A stretch of 64,000 nt of DNA, taken from positions 1 through 64,000 of the forward strand of contig DAHVMA010000099.1 of assembly GCA_027320105.1 (NCBI GenBank), given 5' to 3'. The notes under the pieces were generated by a model. The model was not told the origin of the DNA. It made no database searches and saw only the letters and a program-made list of their open reading frames with translations. This DNA is from JAKAQB01 sp027320105 (lineage in GTDB: Bacteria > Actinomycetota > Acidimicrobiia > Acidimicrobiales > Palsa-688). How positions within the stretch are numbered: the first letter of the stretch is position 1; every line of letters starts with the position of its first letter. This document shows positions 8,455-16,314 of this stretch, piece after piece. The position numbers were made by a program, and so were the translations under genes.

Positions 8455-9417
8455 GCTCGTGACGATCGGGGGTGGCCGCCGGCGCCGGCCCGGCGCAGCA
8501 GCGCGGCCGCCGGGCAGGCGCCGGCCGAGCACCCGCTCGATCTCGGCTCGGAGCTGTTCGGGGCGGTGGACGACGGTGATCCAATCGGCCTCGATGATCT
8601 TGTAGCCGGCGGCGCGCAGGGCGTTGCGCCGCCGGCTGTCCGCTGCCTTGGCCTCCGGTGACGAGTGGTACGCGTACCCGTCCACCTCCAGGAGCACGTC
8701 GGGCGCCAGCTTGTAGTCGGCCCGGTAGCGGTTCCCGAGGACGGGGACCTCTGTGGCGAGCGGCTCGACCTTCCAGCGGCGTAGGAGCCGTGAGGTCTGG
8801 CTCTCCAGGGCTGACGGGGTGGGCGCGCCGAGGAAGCCGCGCCGGCGCAGCGCTCGCCTGAGCGCGACCGCACCAGGGCGCCGTGAGCCCCGGCGCGGCG
8901 ACGCCAGTCGCTGCAGCTGGTCGATGCGGACGTAGCGACGCGCGAGGGCGACGTCGACAGCGTGGTCCAGCTCCCCGTCGGAGGCGACGGCAGCCAGGTC
9001 GAGGATCGTGCGCAGGGCCGTCGTGGCCGGGATCTCGCCGCGATGGGTGGTGGGCGGTCGCTGGCCGGAGCGGTAGGTGACGATGCCGCTGATCCGCCGG
9101 CGCACCGTGGCCGGAACGGTGACCGTCGGGACCGCCGGCGGGGTCTCGAGCAGGCCCCAGAGCCAGGCCGCCGAGCGGTGGGAGGCGACGGCAGAAGGAC
9201 CGACGGCGGAGCAGGCGGCGCTGATGGCGCCTTCCGGGCTCAGCTTCAGGCCTCCGGCGGAGTAGACGCCGCGGTGGACCGCGCTCCACTCGCCGGTCCG
9301 CAGGCGGTACTGGATCTGGCCGTCGGTCAGGCCGAGTCGGCGGGCCTCCTCGGCGGTGACCACGCCGTGGTGGCACGCCAGGTGTGCGTTGAGCTGCTGG
9401 CGGCCCTGGGGTTGCAT
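8428..9417 (-). CDS. AbiEi-like N-terminal domain with DUF559 (restriction-endonuclease-like) domain
   Basis: A protein of 329 residues of a type common and often multi-copy in actinobacteria. The N-terminal about 50 residues (HHGVVTAEEARRLGLTDGQIQYRL, then GEWSAVHRGVY) match the AbiEi antitoxin winged-helix region. The C-terminal part (about 205-300; RADYKLAPDVLLEVDGYAYH, RRNALRAAGYKIIEADW) matches DUF559, related to Vsr-like PD-(D/E)xK nucleases, with D, E-x-D and later motifs visible. No AbiEii toxin partner is adjacent. The stop codon TAA (8428-8430 on the minus strand) lies at the centre of the 51-bp palindrome, so the last residues are encoded by the repeat. DNA binding or cleavage is inference. 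Confidence 0.8.
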   Translation of the reverse strand: MQPQGRQQLNAHLACHHGVVTAEEARRLGLTDGQIQYRLRTGEWSAVHRGVYSAGGLKLSPEGAISAACSAVGPSAVASHRSAAWLWGLLETPPAVPTVTVPATVRRRISGIVTYRSGQRPPTTHRGEIPATTALRTILDLAAVASDGELDHAVDVALARRYVRIDQLQRLASPRRGSRRPGAVALRRALRRRGFLGAPTPSALESQTSRLLRRWKVEPLATEVPVLGNRYRADYKLAPDVLLEVDGYAYHSSPEAKAADSRRRNALRAAGYKIIEADWITVVHRPEQLRAEIERVLGRRLPGGRAAAPGRRRRPPPIVTSRCLGSSPR

Positions 9418-9456
9418 GGGCGCGAGGGTGCCATCAGCGTGTGACGCCGCCCGGGG

Positions 9457-9690
9457 TCAGGCGTGCCAGGCGAGCTCGTCGCGCCAGTCGATGTAGCCGT
9501 AGTAGCCAGGGTTCGCCGGTCCGTGCCGCCCGGTGAGCCGGACGGGGCTCGCCGGCGCCGCGTCCTGCGCAGCTCGTTGAGCGCCACCCGGTACGCCCAG
9601 CCGTCGGGGGGGTCCATGCAGCGCACCCGCCGCCAGTGCAGCATGCAGCGGGCGAGCGCCTCGTCAGAGTCGCGAAGCGCTCGGGATGTT
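9457..9690 (-). pseudogene. Remnant of an ECF-type sigma factor gene, frameshifted
   Basis: On the minus strand one frame reads RDSDEALARCMLHWRRVR followed by DPPDGWAYRVALNELRRTRRRR. This matches the end of region 2 and the linker of ECF/SigE-like sigma factors (W-a-Y-R-V-A-x-N). Region 4 is missing. A different frame further on gives NPGYYGYIDWRDELAWHA and a stop at 9457, which looks like the C-terminus of a real protein. The two pieces are out of frame and neither has a start, so this is a decayed gene or a junction of two fragments. No function is expected. Apart from this remnant, 9418-9724 shows only the start region of the next gene. Confidence 0.5.
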
Positions 9691-9724
9691 GGGTCGCAGG
9701 CCGGTAAACCTAGGATCGGGACCG

Positions 9725-11362
9725 ATGCGAACCCACGACGTTCTCAACCAGCCACCTCCGTTGGAGGGCTACGATGTCTTCGGCGCTGACGAGGCGCTGG
9801 TGGAGGGCGTGGCCCGGGAAGGCGCTGGGTGGGCGAGCGACGAGCTGAGCGAGCTCGGCCGGCTCGCCGGCTCGGAGGAGGCGATCACCTGGGGTTTCGA
9901 GGCCAACGCCAACCGCCCCGTGCTGCGGACCCACGACCGCTTCGGGCACCGCCTCGACCGGGTCGACTACCACCCGAGCTACCACCGGTTGATGGAGGTC
10001 GCCGTCGAACGGGGACTCCATGGCGCGGCCTGGGCGCAGGGGACCGCGGGAGCCCATGTGGCGAGGGCGGCCGCTTTCGGCGTGTGGAGCCAGGTCGACG
10101 CCGGCCACGGCTGCCCGATCTCCATGACCTACGCCGTCTACCCGGCGTTGCGCGCCGCGCCGAGGCAGCTCGAAGCGTGGGGGCCGCGCCTCTCGAGCCG
10201 GCAGTACGACCCGAGCTTCCGCCCGGCGCCGGCGAAGGCGGGGTGCCTGGCCGGCATGGGCATGACCGAGAAGCAGGGCGGCTCGGACGTACGGGCCAAC
10301 ACCACTACGGCGGTGGCGGACGGGGAGGGGTGGCGGCTGACCGGGCACAAGTGGTTCTGTTCGGCGCCCAACTCCGACCTCTGGCTCATGCTGGCCCAGG
10401 CGCCCGCCGGTCTGTCGTGCTTCCTCGTCCCGCGCTTCGGCCCCGATGGCGGGCCCAACTCGCTGGCGTTCCAGCGGTTGAAGGACAAGCTGGGCAACCA
10501 CTCCAACGCGTCGGCGGAGCTCGAGTTGGAAGGGGCCTGGGCGGAGCTGGTGGGGGAGGAGGGGCGGGGCGTGGCGACGATCGTCACGATGGTCAACCAC
10601 ACCCGCCTCGACTGCGTCACCGGCACCGCCGCTCTGATGCGCCAGGCGGTCGCCCAGGCGACGCACCATGCCGCGTACCGGGAGGCGTTCGGCCGGGTGC
10701 TGGCGGACCAGCCGCTGATGCGGGCGGTCCTGGCCGACCTCGCCGTCGAGTCGGAGGCGGCGACCCTCACGATGCTCCGCCTTGCCGGCGCCTACGACCG
10801 GGGCGAGGCCGGCTTCGCCCGGCTCGCGACCGCTGTCGCCAAGTACTGGGTCTGCAAGCGGGCGCCGGTGCTGGCCGCCGAGGCACTCGAGTGCCTCGGC
10901 GGCAACGGCTACGTCGAGGAGTCTGTGATGTCCCGGCTGTTCCGGGAGAGCCCGCTCAACGGCCTGTGGGAGGGCGCCGGCAACGTCATCTGCCTCGACG
11001 TGCTGCGGGCCATCACCCGCAGCCCGCTGAGCCTCGACGCCTTCGTCGCCGAGCTCGATGCCGGGCTCGGGGCCGACCGGCGGTACGACACCGCCGTCGA
11101 GGCCCTGAAGGTGGACCTGGCGGCCGCCACCCGCAGTGCCGCCGCCGACCCGGGCATGCTGGAGGCGGGGGCCCGCCGGCTCGTCGAGCGAATGGCCCTG
11201 GCGTTGCAGGGCTCGCTGCTGGTCCGCTGGGGCCATCCGGCCGTCGCCGACGCTTTCTCGGCGTCGCGCCTCGGTGGGGACCAGGGGTTGGCGCCGGGGA
11301 CGCTGCCGAGCGGCGTCGACTGCCGCGCGGTGATCGAGCGTGCCCGGCCAAAGGTGGCGTGA
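9725..11362 (+). CDS. AidB-type acyl-CoA dehydrogenase
   Basis: A flavoprotein of 545 residues of the acyl-CoA dehydrogenase superfamily, AidB branch. Evidence: NQPPPLEGYDVF N-terminus, MTEKQGGSDVRANTT (FAD-binding middle domain), GHKWFCSAPNSD, LKDKLGNHSNAS and the C-terminal ECLGGNGYVEES followed by RLFRESPLNGLWEGAGNV. AidB proteins bind DNA and FAD and are linked to alkylation damage; others act on branched acyl-CoA, so the substrate is open. ATG 9725 is the start consistent with AidB N-termini (NQPPPL). It is 55 bases upstream of an aminotransferase gene on the same strand and may be co-transcribed with it. Confidence 0.9.
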   Translation: MRTHDVLNQPPPLEGYDVFGADEALVEGVAREGAGWASDELSELGRLAGSEEAITWGFEANANRPVLRTHDRFGHRLDRVDYHPSYHRLMEVAVERGLHGAAWAQGTAGAHVARAAAFGVWSQVDAGHGCPISMTYAVYPALRAAPRQLEAWGPRLSSRQYDPSFRPAPAKAGCLAGMGMTEKQGGSDVRANTTTAVADGEGWRLTGHKWFCSAPNSDLWLMLAQAPAGLSCFLVPRFGPDGGPNSLAFQRLKDKLGNHSNASAELELEGAWAELVGEEGRGVATIVTMVNHTRLDCVTGTAALMRQAVAQATHHAAYREAFGRVLADQPLMRAVLADLAVESEAATLTMLRLAGAYDRGEAGFARLATAVAKYWVCKRAPVLAAEALECLGGNGYVEESVMSRLFRESPLNGLWEGAGNVICLDVLRAITRSPLSLDAFVAELDAGLGADRRYDTAVEALKVDLAAATRSAAADPGMLEAGARRLVERMALALQGSLLVRWGHPAVADAFSASRLGGDQGLAPGTLPSGVDCRAVIERARPKVA

Positions 11363-11417
11363 GGTACAGGGTCGTGAGAGACAGGTTTGTGGGACAGAAA
11401 TGGACAGGAGCACGACG

Positions 11418-12707
11418 ATGACTACGCACGAGCAACTGCTGGCCCGCCACCGGGCCGTGATGCCCAACTGGCTGGCTCTGTACTACGAGCACCCGATCGC
11501 CTTGGTCGGTGGGCAGGGCTGCTGGGTGGACGACGCCGAGGGGCGGCGGTACCTGGACTTCTTCGGCGGGATCCTCACGACGATGGTCGGCCACAACGTG
11601 CCCGAGGTCGTCGAGGCGATCCGCGATCAGGCCGGGCGGATCCTGCACACCTCGACGCTGTACCTGATCGAGTCGCAGATCGAGCTGGCCGAACGCATCG
11701 CCAGGTTGTCCGGCATCCCCGATGCCCGGGTGTTCTTCACGACGTCGGGCAGCGAAGCCAACGAGGCCGCTCTCCTTTTCGCCACGAGCCTGCGGCGCAG
11801 CAACCAGGTCCTCGCGTTGAAGGGCAGCTACCACGGGCGGTCGTACGCCGCCATGGGCGTGACCGGCATCAGGAGCTGGTCGGCGTCGGGCTACAGCCCG
11901 TTCGTCGTCAGCTACGTCCAGAGCGGCTACCGGTACCGATCCCCGTTCGCCGGCTTGGACGACGAGGCCTTCACGGCCGCCTGCGTCGCCGACCTGAAGA
12001 TGGTGCTCGACACGACTACCTCCGGGGACGTGGCATGCATGATCGCCGAACCGATCCAAGGCGTCGGCGGGTTCACCATCCCGCCGGAGGGAATGTTGGG
12101 AGCCTACGCCGAGGTGCTGCGGCCCCTCGGCGCCCACTTCGTCTCCGACGAGGTGCAGAGTGGCTGGGGGCGGACCGGCGAGCACTTCTGGGGCATCCAG
12201 GCCCACGGGTTCACGCCCGACGCCATGACCTTTGCGAAAGGGCTCGGCAACGGGGTCGGCATCGCCGGTGTCGTCGCCCGGGCGGAGCTGATGGAGGCGG
12301 TGGGAGCCAACTCGATCTCGACGTTCGGCGGGAACCCGATAGCGACCCGTGCCGCCCTCGCCACCCTCGACTACCTACAGGCCCACGACCTGCAGGGCAA
12401 CGCCAAGGTCACCGGCGAAAGGCTCCTGGACGGCTTCGAACGGCTCGCGAAGACCCACGAGACCATCGGCGAGGTCCGGGGCAAGGGGCTCATGATCGGC
12501 GTAGAACTGGTCCGGCCGGGCACCACCGAGCCCGACGCTGCGGCGGCGTCGGCGGTCCTCGAGGGCGCACGGGGGGCGGGCCTGCTCGTCGGGAAAGGCG
12601 GCCTCTATGGCAACGTGCTGCGCATCGCCCCGCCACTGTCGGTCACCGAGGCCGAGGTCGACGACGGCCTCGGCCGCATGGAGGAGGCGTTCAACGGGCT
12701 GCCCTGA
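11418..12707 (+). CDS. Class III aminotransferase (AGXT2/GabT-like)
   Basis: A PLP enzyme of 429 residues. Motifs: LDFFGGILTTMVGHN, FFTTSGSEANEAA (phosphate-binding loop), YHGRSYAAMG, ISDEVQ-type VSDEVQSGWGRTG, and TFAKGLGNG carrying the PLP lysine. The pattern fits alanine-glyoxylate/4-aminobutyrate/beta-alanine aminotransferases; donor and acceptor are not decided by sequence. ATG 11418 was selected because AGGAG (11406-11410) sits 7 bases upstream; an in-frame ATG at 11400 has no such site. It converges with the isocitrate dehydrogenase gene 51 bases downstream. Confidence 0.9.
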   Translation: MTTHEQLLARHRAVMPNWLALYYEHPIALVGGQGCWVDDAEGRRYLDFFGGILTTMVGHNVPEVVEAIRDQAGRILHTSTLYLIESQIELAERIARLSGIPDARVFFTTSGSEANEAALLFATSLRRSNQVLALKGSYHGRSYAAMGVTGIRSWSASGYSPFVVSYVQSGYRYRSPFAGLDDEAFTAACVADLKMVLDTTTSGDVACMIAEPIQGVGGFTIPPEGMLGAYAEVLRPLGAHFVSDEVQSGWGRTGEHFWGIQAHGFTPDAMTFAKGLGNGVGIAGVVARAELMEAVGANSISTFGGNPIATRAALATLDYLQAHDLQGNAKVTGERLLDGFERLAKTHETIGEVRGKGLMIGVELVRPGTTEPDAAAASAVLEGARGAGLLVGKGGLYGNVLRIAPPLSVTEAEVDDGLGRMEEAFNGLP

Positions 12708-12758
12708 GCGGCGGCGCTGACGGGGAAGGATTGTGTCGACGCGAACCGGGGATCGTGG

Positions 12759-14216
12759 TCATTGCCCTTGACCGAGGGAGAACCCAGGCTGGCCGTCGAA
12801 GCTGAACAGCCCTTCGGTCTTGATGAACGGCAACCCTGCGTCTGCCAAGCGGCCGAGCAGAGCGAGGACCTGCTCGTAGGCGACAGGCTGCTCGGGCTCC
12901 TCGCCCTGGAAGCGGCAGCGCCAGTGGTCGACGCAGTAGGTCTCGGGCACACCACCCGGGTACACCTTCTGGCCCCTGTTGGTGATCATGACGAGCCCCA
13001 GCTCCGGCCCGGCACTTGCCTCGAGAACCTTGGCGATCTTGTCGACCGGCTCGAGCGAGTCGATGAAGACGTCGATCCCCACCAGCTCCTTGCGAGCACG
13101 TGGCCTTTCTCGAACCTGCACCGCTATCCGCCCGGTGCCGGACGGATAGCCGACCGCCTCGAGGGTCTTTGGTAGCTCCCCCATCCGGGCGATGACCGCG
13201 TCGGCGAGCTCGGCGGTTCCGACCTTTGCAGTGGAGACGGCCGGGTCGTAGATGTCGTAGGTGTGCACCCCGTCCTCGATGGTGCGAAGCCACGCGTTGT
13301 GGACCCGGGCAGCTGCCTCGCCCTGGCCGATGTGGACGAGCATCTGGACCGCCCCGAGCAGCAGGCCAGAAGGGTTGGCGACGTTCTGCCCGGCACGGCG
13401 GGGCGCGGAACCGTGGATCGCCTCGAACATGGCGATCTCGGCACCGATGTTGGCACTTCCGGCCAGGCCGACGGAGCCCGCGATCTGAGCTGCTACGTCG
13501 GAGAGTATGTCCCCGTAGAGGTTCGGCAGGACGACGACGTCGAAGGCCTCTGGGGTGTCTGCGAGCTTGGCGGCACCGATGTCGACGATCCAGTGCTCGG
13601 ACTCGATGTCGGGGTACTCGGAAGCCACCTCGTCGAAGACCCGGTGAAACAGCCCGTCGGTCATCTTCATGATGTTGTCCTTGGTGAAGCAGGTCACCTT
13701 GGAGCGCCCGTAGCGGCGCGCGTGCTCGAAGGCGTAGCGGACCACGCGCTCGGTTCCCGGTCGGGTGATCAGCTTCAGGCACTGGGTGACGTCTTCGCTC
13801 TGGCGATGCTCGATCCCGCCGTAGAGGTCCTCCTCGTTCTCGCGGATGATGATCACGTCCATGCCCGGATGCTTGGTGGCGACGAACGGGGAGTACGACG
13901 GGCAGGGCCTGACGTTGGCGAACAAGCCGAGTGCCTTGCGGACAGTGACGTTCAGGCTCTTGAACCCTCCCCCCTGCGGCGTGGTGATGGGGGCCTTCAG
14001 GAAGACCTTCGTCCGCCGCAGGGACTCCCAGGCTTCCGGGCCGATGCCGGCAGTCTCGCCCTGTGCGTAGACCGCCTCTCCGATCTGGATGGTCTCGACG
14101 TCGAGCTCGGCGCCCCCGGCCATGATGATGCGGAGAGTGGCGTCCATGATCTCCGGTCCTATGCCGTCGCCGTACGCGACGGTGATCGGGACCGGCTCGG
14201 CTGGATGGGCGCTCAT
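12759..14216 (-). CDS. icd: NADP-type isocitrate dehydrogenase with C-terminal extension
   Basis: A protein of 485 residues of the beta-decarboxylating dehydrogenase family. Evidence: VAYGDGIGPEIMDATLRI, the substrate loop LKAPITTPQGGGFKSLNVTVRK, IIIRENEEDLYGGIEHR, DIGAAKLADTPEAFDVVVLPNLYGDILSD (metal-binding Asp residues) and EAIHGSAPRRAGQNVANP. It makes 2-oxoglutarate from isocitrate in the TCA cycle. It exceeds the usual 340-420 residues because of a C-terminal domain of about 140 residues (VGIDVFIDSLEPVDKIAKVL onward), as in the Thermus/Rickettsia-type long IDHs. The start has a strong AAGGAGGAG ribosome site. A possible promoter TATGAT lies about 100 bases upstream. Confidence 0.9.
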   Translation of the reverse strand: MSAHPAEPVPITVAYGDGIGPEIMDATLRIIMAGGAELDVETIQIGEAVYAQGETAGIGPEAWESLRRTKVFLKAPITTPQGGGFKSLNVTVRKALGLFANVRPCPSYSPFVATKHPGMDVIIIRENEEDLYGGIEHRQSEDVTQCLKLITRPGTERVVRYAFEHARRYGRSKVTCFTKDNIMKMTDGLFHRVFDEVASEYPDIESEHWIVDIGAAKLADTPEAFDVVVLPNLYGDILSDVAAQIAGSVGLAGSANIGAEIAMFEAIHGSAPRRAGQNVANPSGLLLGAVQMLVHIGQGEAAARVHNAWLRTIEDGVHTYDIYDPAVSTAKVGTAELADAVIARMGELPKTLEAVGYPSGTGRIAVQVRERPRARKELVGIDVFIDSLEPVDKIAKVLEASAGPELGLVMITNRGQKVYPGGVPETYCVDHWRCRFQGEEPEQPVAYEQVLALLGRLADAGLPFIKTEGLFSFDGQPGFSLGQGQ

Positions 14217-14312
14217 GATCTCCTCCTTGGTCGGGGTTTGGTGGCGACGGTCATGGGAGGGGCAGGCGTGCCATGACCTCCCAGGTCACTTCGTCGATCA
14301 CGTGGACGTCGC

Positions 14313-14345
14313 GCCGCCCTATCATACGAAGTAGATTGCATGAGC
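14313..14345 (-). promoter_or_regulatory. Putative -10 promoter element for icd
   Basis: On the minus strand TATGAT (plus positions 14321-14326) stands in an AT-richer island, rare in this DNA, about 100 bases before the icd start. No good -35 hexamer is seen at the expected distance, so recognition may be extended -10 or activator dependent. Confidence 0.35.
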
Positions 14346-14395
14346 CGGAGGCCGGATGTGGAGCCGATCGCTCGGCTCCGCCCAGGTCAGATCAG

Positions 14396-15025
14396 TCAGA
14401 TGAGCCCGGCGTCGGAGGCTCGAACGAGGGCTTCGAGTCGTGAGGAGGCGTGAAGCTTGTCGAGCAGGCTGCTGACATGGCCCTTGACGGTGGCTTCCGA
14501 CAGCTGGAGCTTGTCGGAGATAGCCCGGTTGGAGCACCCCTCGGCCAGCAGTTGTAGCACGTCGCGCTCGCGACCGGTGAGGTGCACCCCGGTGCTGGCG
14601 TTACGCCTGCCGAACAACTCACTGGCGATTCGCTGAGCGATCCGCGGGTCGATCACGGTCTCGCCGGCAACAATGGCCCGCAACGCGGTGGTCAGGTCCA
14701 CCTCCGCTGTGTCCTTGAGCAGGCAGCCGTCGGCGCCGGCGGCCAGGCCGTCCTTGATCTCCGGGACCCGGTCGAAAGCCGTCACGATGACGATCCGAGC
14801 CTCGGGCAGTAGATCGCGCAGCTGCCGGCAGAGCTCGTGGATGGGCATGGAACCGGGGACGCGCAGGTCGACGAGGACGAGGTCGGGATGCCGGCCGGCG
14901 GCGATCGCCAGCGCTTCGGCGCCCGTGACAGCCTCGTCGCAAGCGTCGATGTCGAAGGTCTCGTGCAGGATCGTCCGCAGCCCTCGGCGGGCGACGGCGT
15001 GGTCGTCGAGAACGAGCGCCCTCAC
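14396..15025 (-). CDS. NarL/LuxR-family response regulator
   Basis: A response regulator of 209 residues. The receiver domain (1-120) has the acidic pair LDDHAVARRG, phosphoacceptor Asp at about 53 in LVDLRVPG, Thr at about 82 and Lys at about 104 (LLKD). The C-terminal LuxR-type helix-turn-helix (about 145-205) reads LTGRERDVLQLLAEGCSNRAI and SEATVKGHVSSLLDKL. The GTG start overlaps the TGA of the sensor kinase gene by 4 bases, and this fixes the start. It is likely phosphorylated by that kinase. Because both genes lie directly downstream of acetate/propionate transport and activation genes on the same strand, it probably regulates them. Confidence 0.92.
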   Translation of the reverse strand: MRALVLDDHAVARRGLRTILHETFDIDACDEAVTGAEALAIAAGRHPDLVLVDLRVPGSMPIHELCRQLRDLLPEARIVIVTAFDRVPEIKDGLAAGADGCLLKDTAEVDLTTALRAIVAGETVIDPRIAQRIASELFGRRNASTGVHLTGRERDVLQLLAEGCSNRAISDKLQLSEATVKGHVSSLLDKLHASSRLEALVRASDAGLI

Positions 15026-16170
15026 TCCGGCCTGCCGGTGACGACGAGGGTGGGGACCCCGAGCCTGAGCACGCGCATCCCCCGTTGGGTGAGTAGCTCG
15101 AGCGCCCCGCCAAGCTGGTCGGCGCGTTGGTGGAGGAGGGAAAGTCCTGAGCCGGAGCCAGCCCCCAGCCACGGCTCGGTGTCCGGTCCGGGTTCGATGG
15201 CGGCCGGCCCGTCGCTTTGGAGCACAAGAGACACGGCCCCGGTCTCGTAGACGAGGGATACGACCACGACCGTCGCCCTGTCGTGCTTGGTGGCATTGCG
15301 CAGCCCTTCGACGACGGTGTCGAGCAGCAGGGTCTCCACCGGCCGGGGCAGGGCGCGCCGCTCGCCGCGGTGGATCGTCCTCACCCGGCAGCCGGAACAG
15401 CGCTCGAACAGGCGTATCTCGCCCTCGAGCCGGGCTTCGAAGCCGATGCCCTCGTCGCTCCGGCCGAGGTGCTCCAACGTCTCACGTAGCTGCCGGCGGG
15501 CGGCGGCGGCGGTCGTCTCGATCTCCTGCATGGTCGCGAGGAGCTCGGCGGGGTCCTGCTTGCTCCGCGAGTAGTGGGCGGCCACCCCGATGCTGAAGAG
15601 CATCTGGGCGACGGAGTCGTGCAGCTCGCAGGCCAGGCGCTGGCGCTCCCGCAGCAGTTGCAGTTCGAGCTCCTGGCGTCGGGCGCCGAGGTTCTCGATG
15701 GCGAGCTCGGCGTAGCTCGCCACACGGCCTAGCGTGGCCAGGGCGACGTCACCCGGTGCGTCGGTCCGGCGCGAGCCGACGTAGAGGAGCGCTTCGACGC
15801 CGATCGGTCCGATGATGGGCACGCAACCCATCCCGTCGAGCCCCTCCACGTCCGACACGACATGGACGAAGTCGCGGCTGATCGTCGGGTCGTGGGCGTA
15901 GTCGCCCGTCCAGCGCGGCTGCCGGCACAGCAGTACCTGGCCACCGAGGCCGGCTGCGGAACGCACGACGATACCGGCGAAGCGGGGATCGCGGATGCCG
16001 CTCATGAAGCGCATGGGGTAGGTCTCCGGCCCTTCGCCCACCGCGGCGAAGGCGGCGTCGGCACCGAGGACCTGGCGGGCCGCTTCGACGGCGGTCGACA
16101 GGACGTCACTGGTCGTGGGCTGCAGGGCGATCGACCTGGACGCCGATTCGACGGTAGCTGCGACGTGCAC
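15022..16170 (-). CDS. GAF-domain sensor histidine kinase (HisKA_3 type)
   Basis: A cytosolic kinase of 382 residues without transmembrane segments. A GAF domain covers about 15-160 (VLGADAAFAAVGEG to ALLYVGSRRTD). The HisKA_3 dimerisation segment has ELHDSVAQM with phosphoacceptor His about 184, and the HATPase domain shows N-box GLRNATKHDRA and G-box GSGLSLLHQRADQLGG. GTG 16170 was chosen because AAGGGG lies just upstream; GTG 16218 in the same frame has no ribosome site. The GAF domain suggests an intracellular ligand or redox signal. It is paired with the response regulator through a GTGA overlap. Confidence 0.9.
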   Translation of the reverse strand: MHVAATVESASRSIALQPTTSDVLSTAVEAARQVLGADAAFAAVGEGPETYPMRFMSGIRDPRFAGIVVRSAAGLGGQVLLCRQPRWTGDYAHDPTISRDFVHVVSDVEGLDGMGCVPIIGPIGVEALLYVGSRRTDAPGDVALATLGRVASYAELAIENLGARRQELELQLLRERQRLACELHDSVAQMLFSIGVAAHYSRSKQDPAELLATMQEIETTAAAARRQLRETLEHLGRSDEGIGFEARLEGEIRLFERCSGCRVRTIHRGERRALPRPVETLLLDTVVEGLRNATKHDRATVVVVSLVYETGAVSLVLQSDGPAAIEPGPDTEPWLGAGSGSGLSLLHQRADQLGGALELLTQRGMRVLRLGVPTLVVTGRPE

Positions 16171-16250
16171 GAACCCCCCTTGAACAGGGCCTCCGCGGAT
16201 GGAGGTTACGCGGGCCACCGGGCACGAAGAGGGCCGGAGGTCTCTTGTGG

Positions 16251-16278
16251 CCGGGGCGCCGGGCGCCGGCTGCCCCGG
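16251..16278. terminator. GC-rich hairpin between prpE-like and kinase genes
   Basis: CCGGGGC (16251-16257) pairs perfectly with GCCCCGG (16272-16278); the 14-base loop itself contains GCCGG/CCGGC. It lies 37 bases past the acyl-CoA synthetase stop on the minus strand. It has no T-tract, as is common in actinobacteria. It may attenuate transcription into the two-component genes. Confidence 0.4.
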
Positions 16279-16314
16279 CTCTGGTCGCTCCCGAGGGCCG
16301 GGGTGGGCGCCTCG

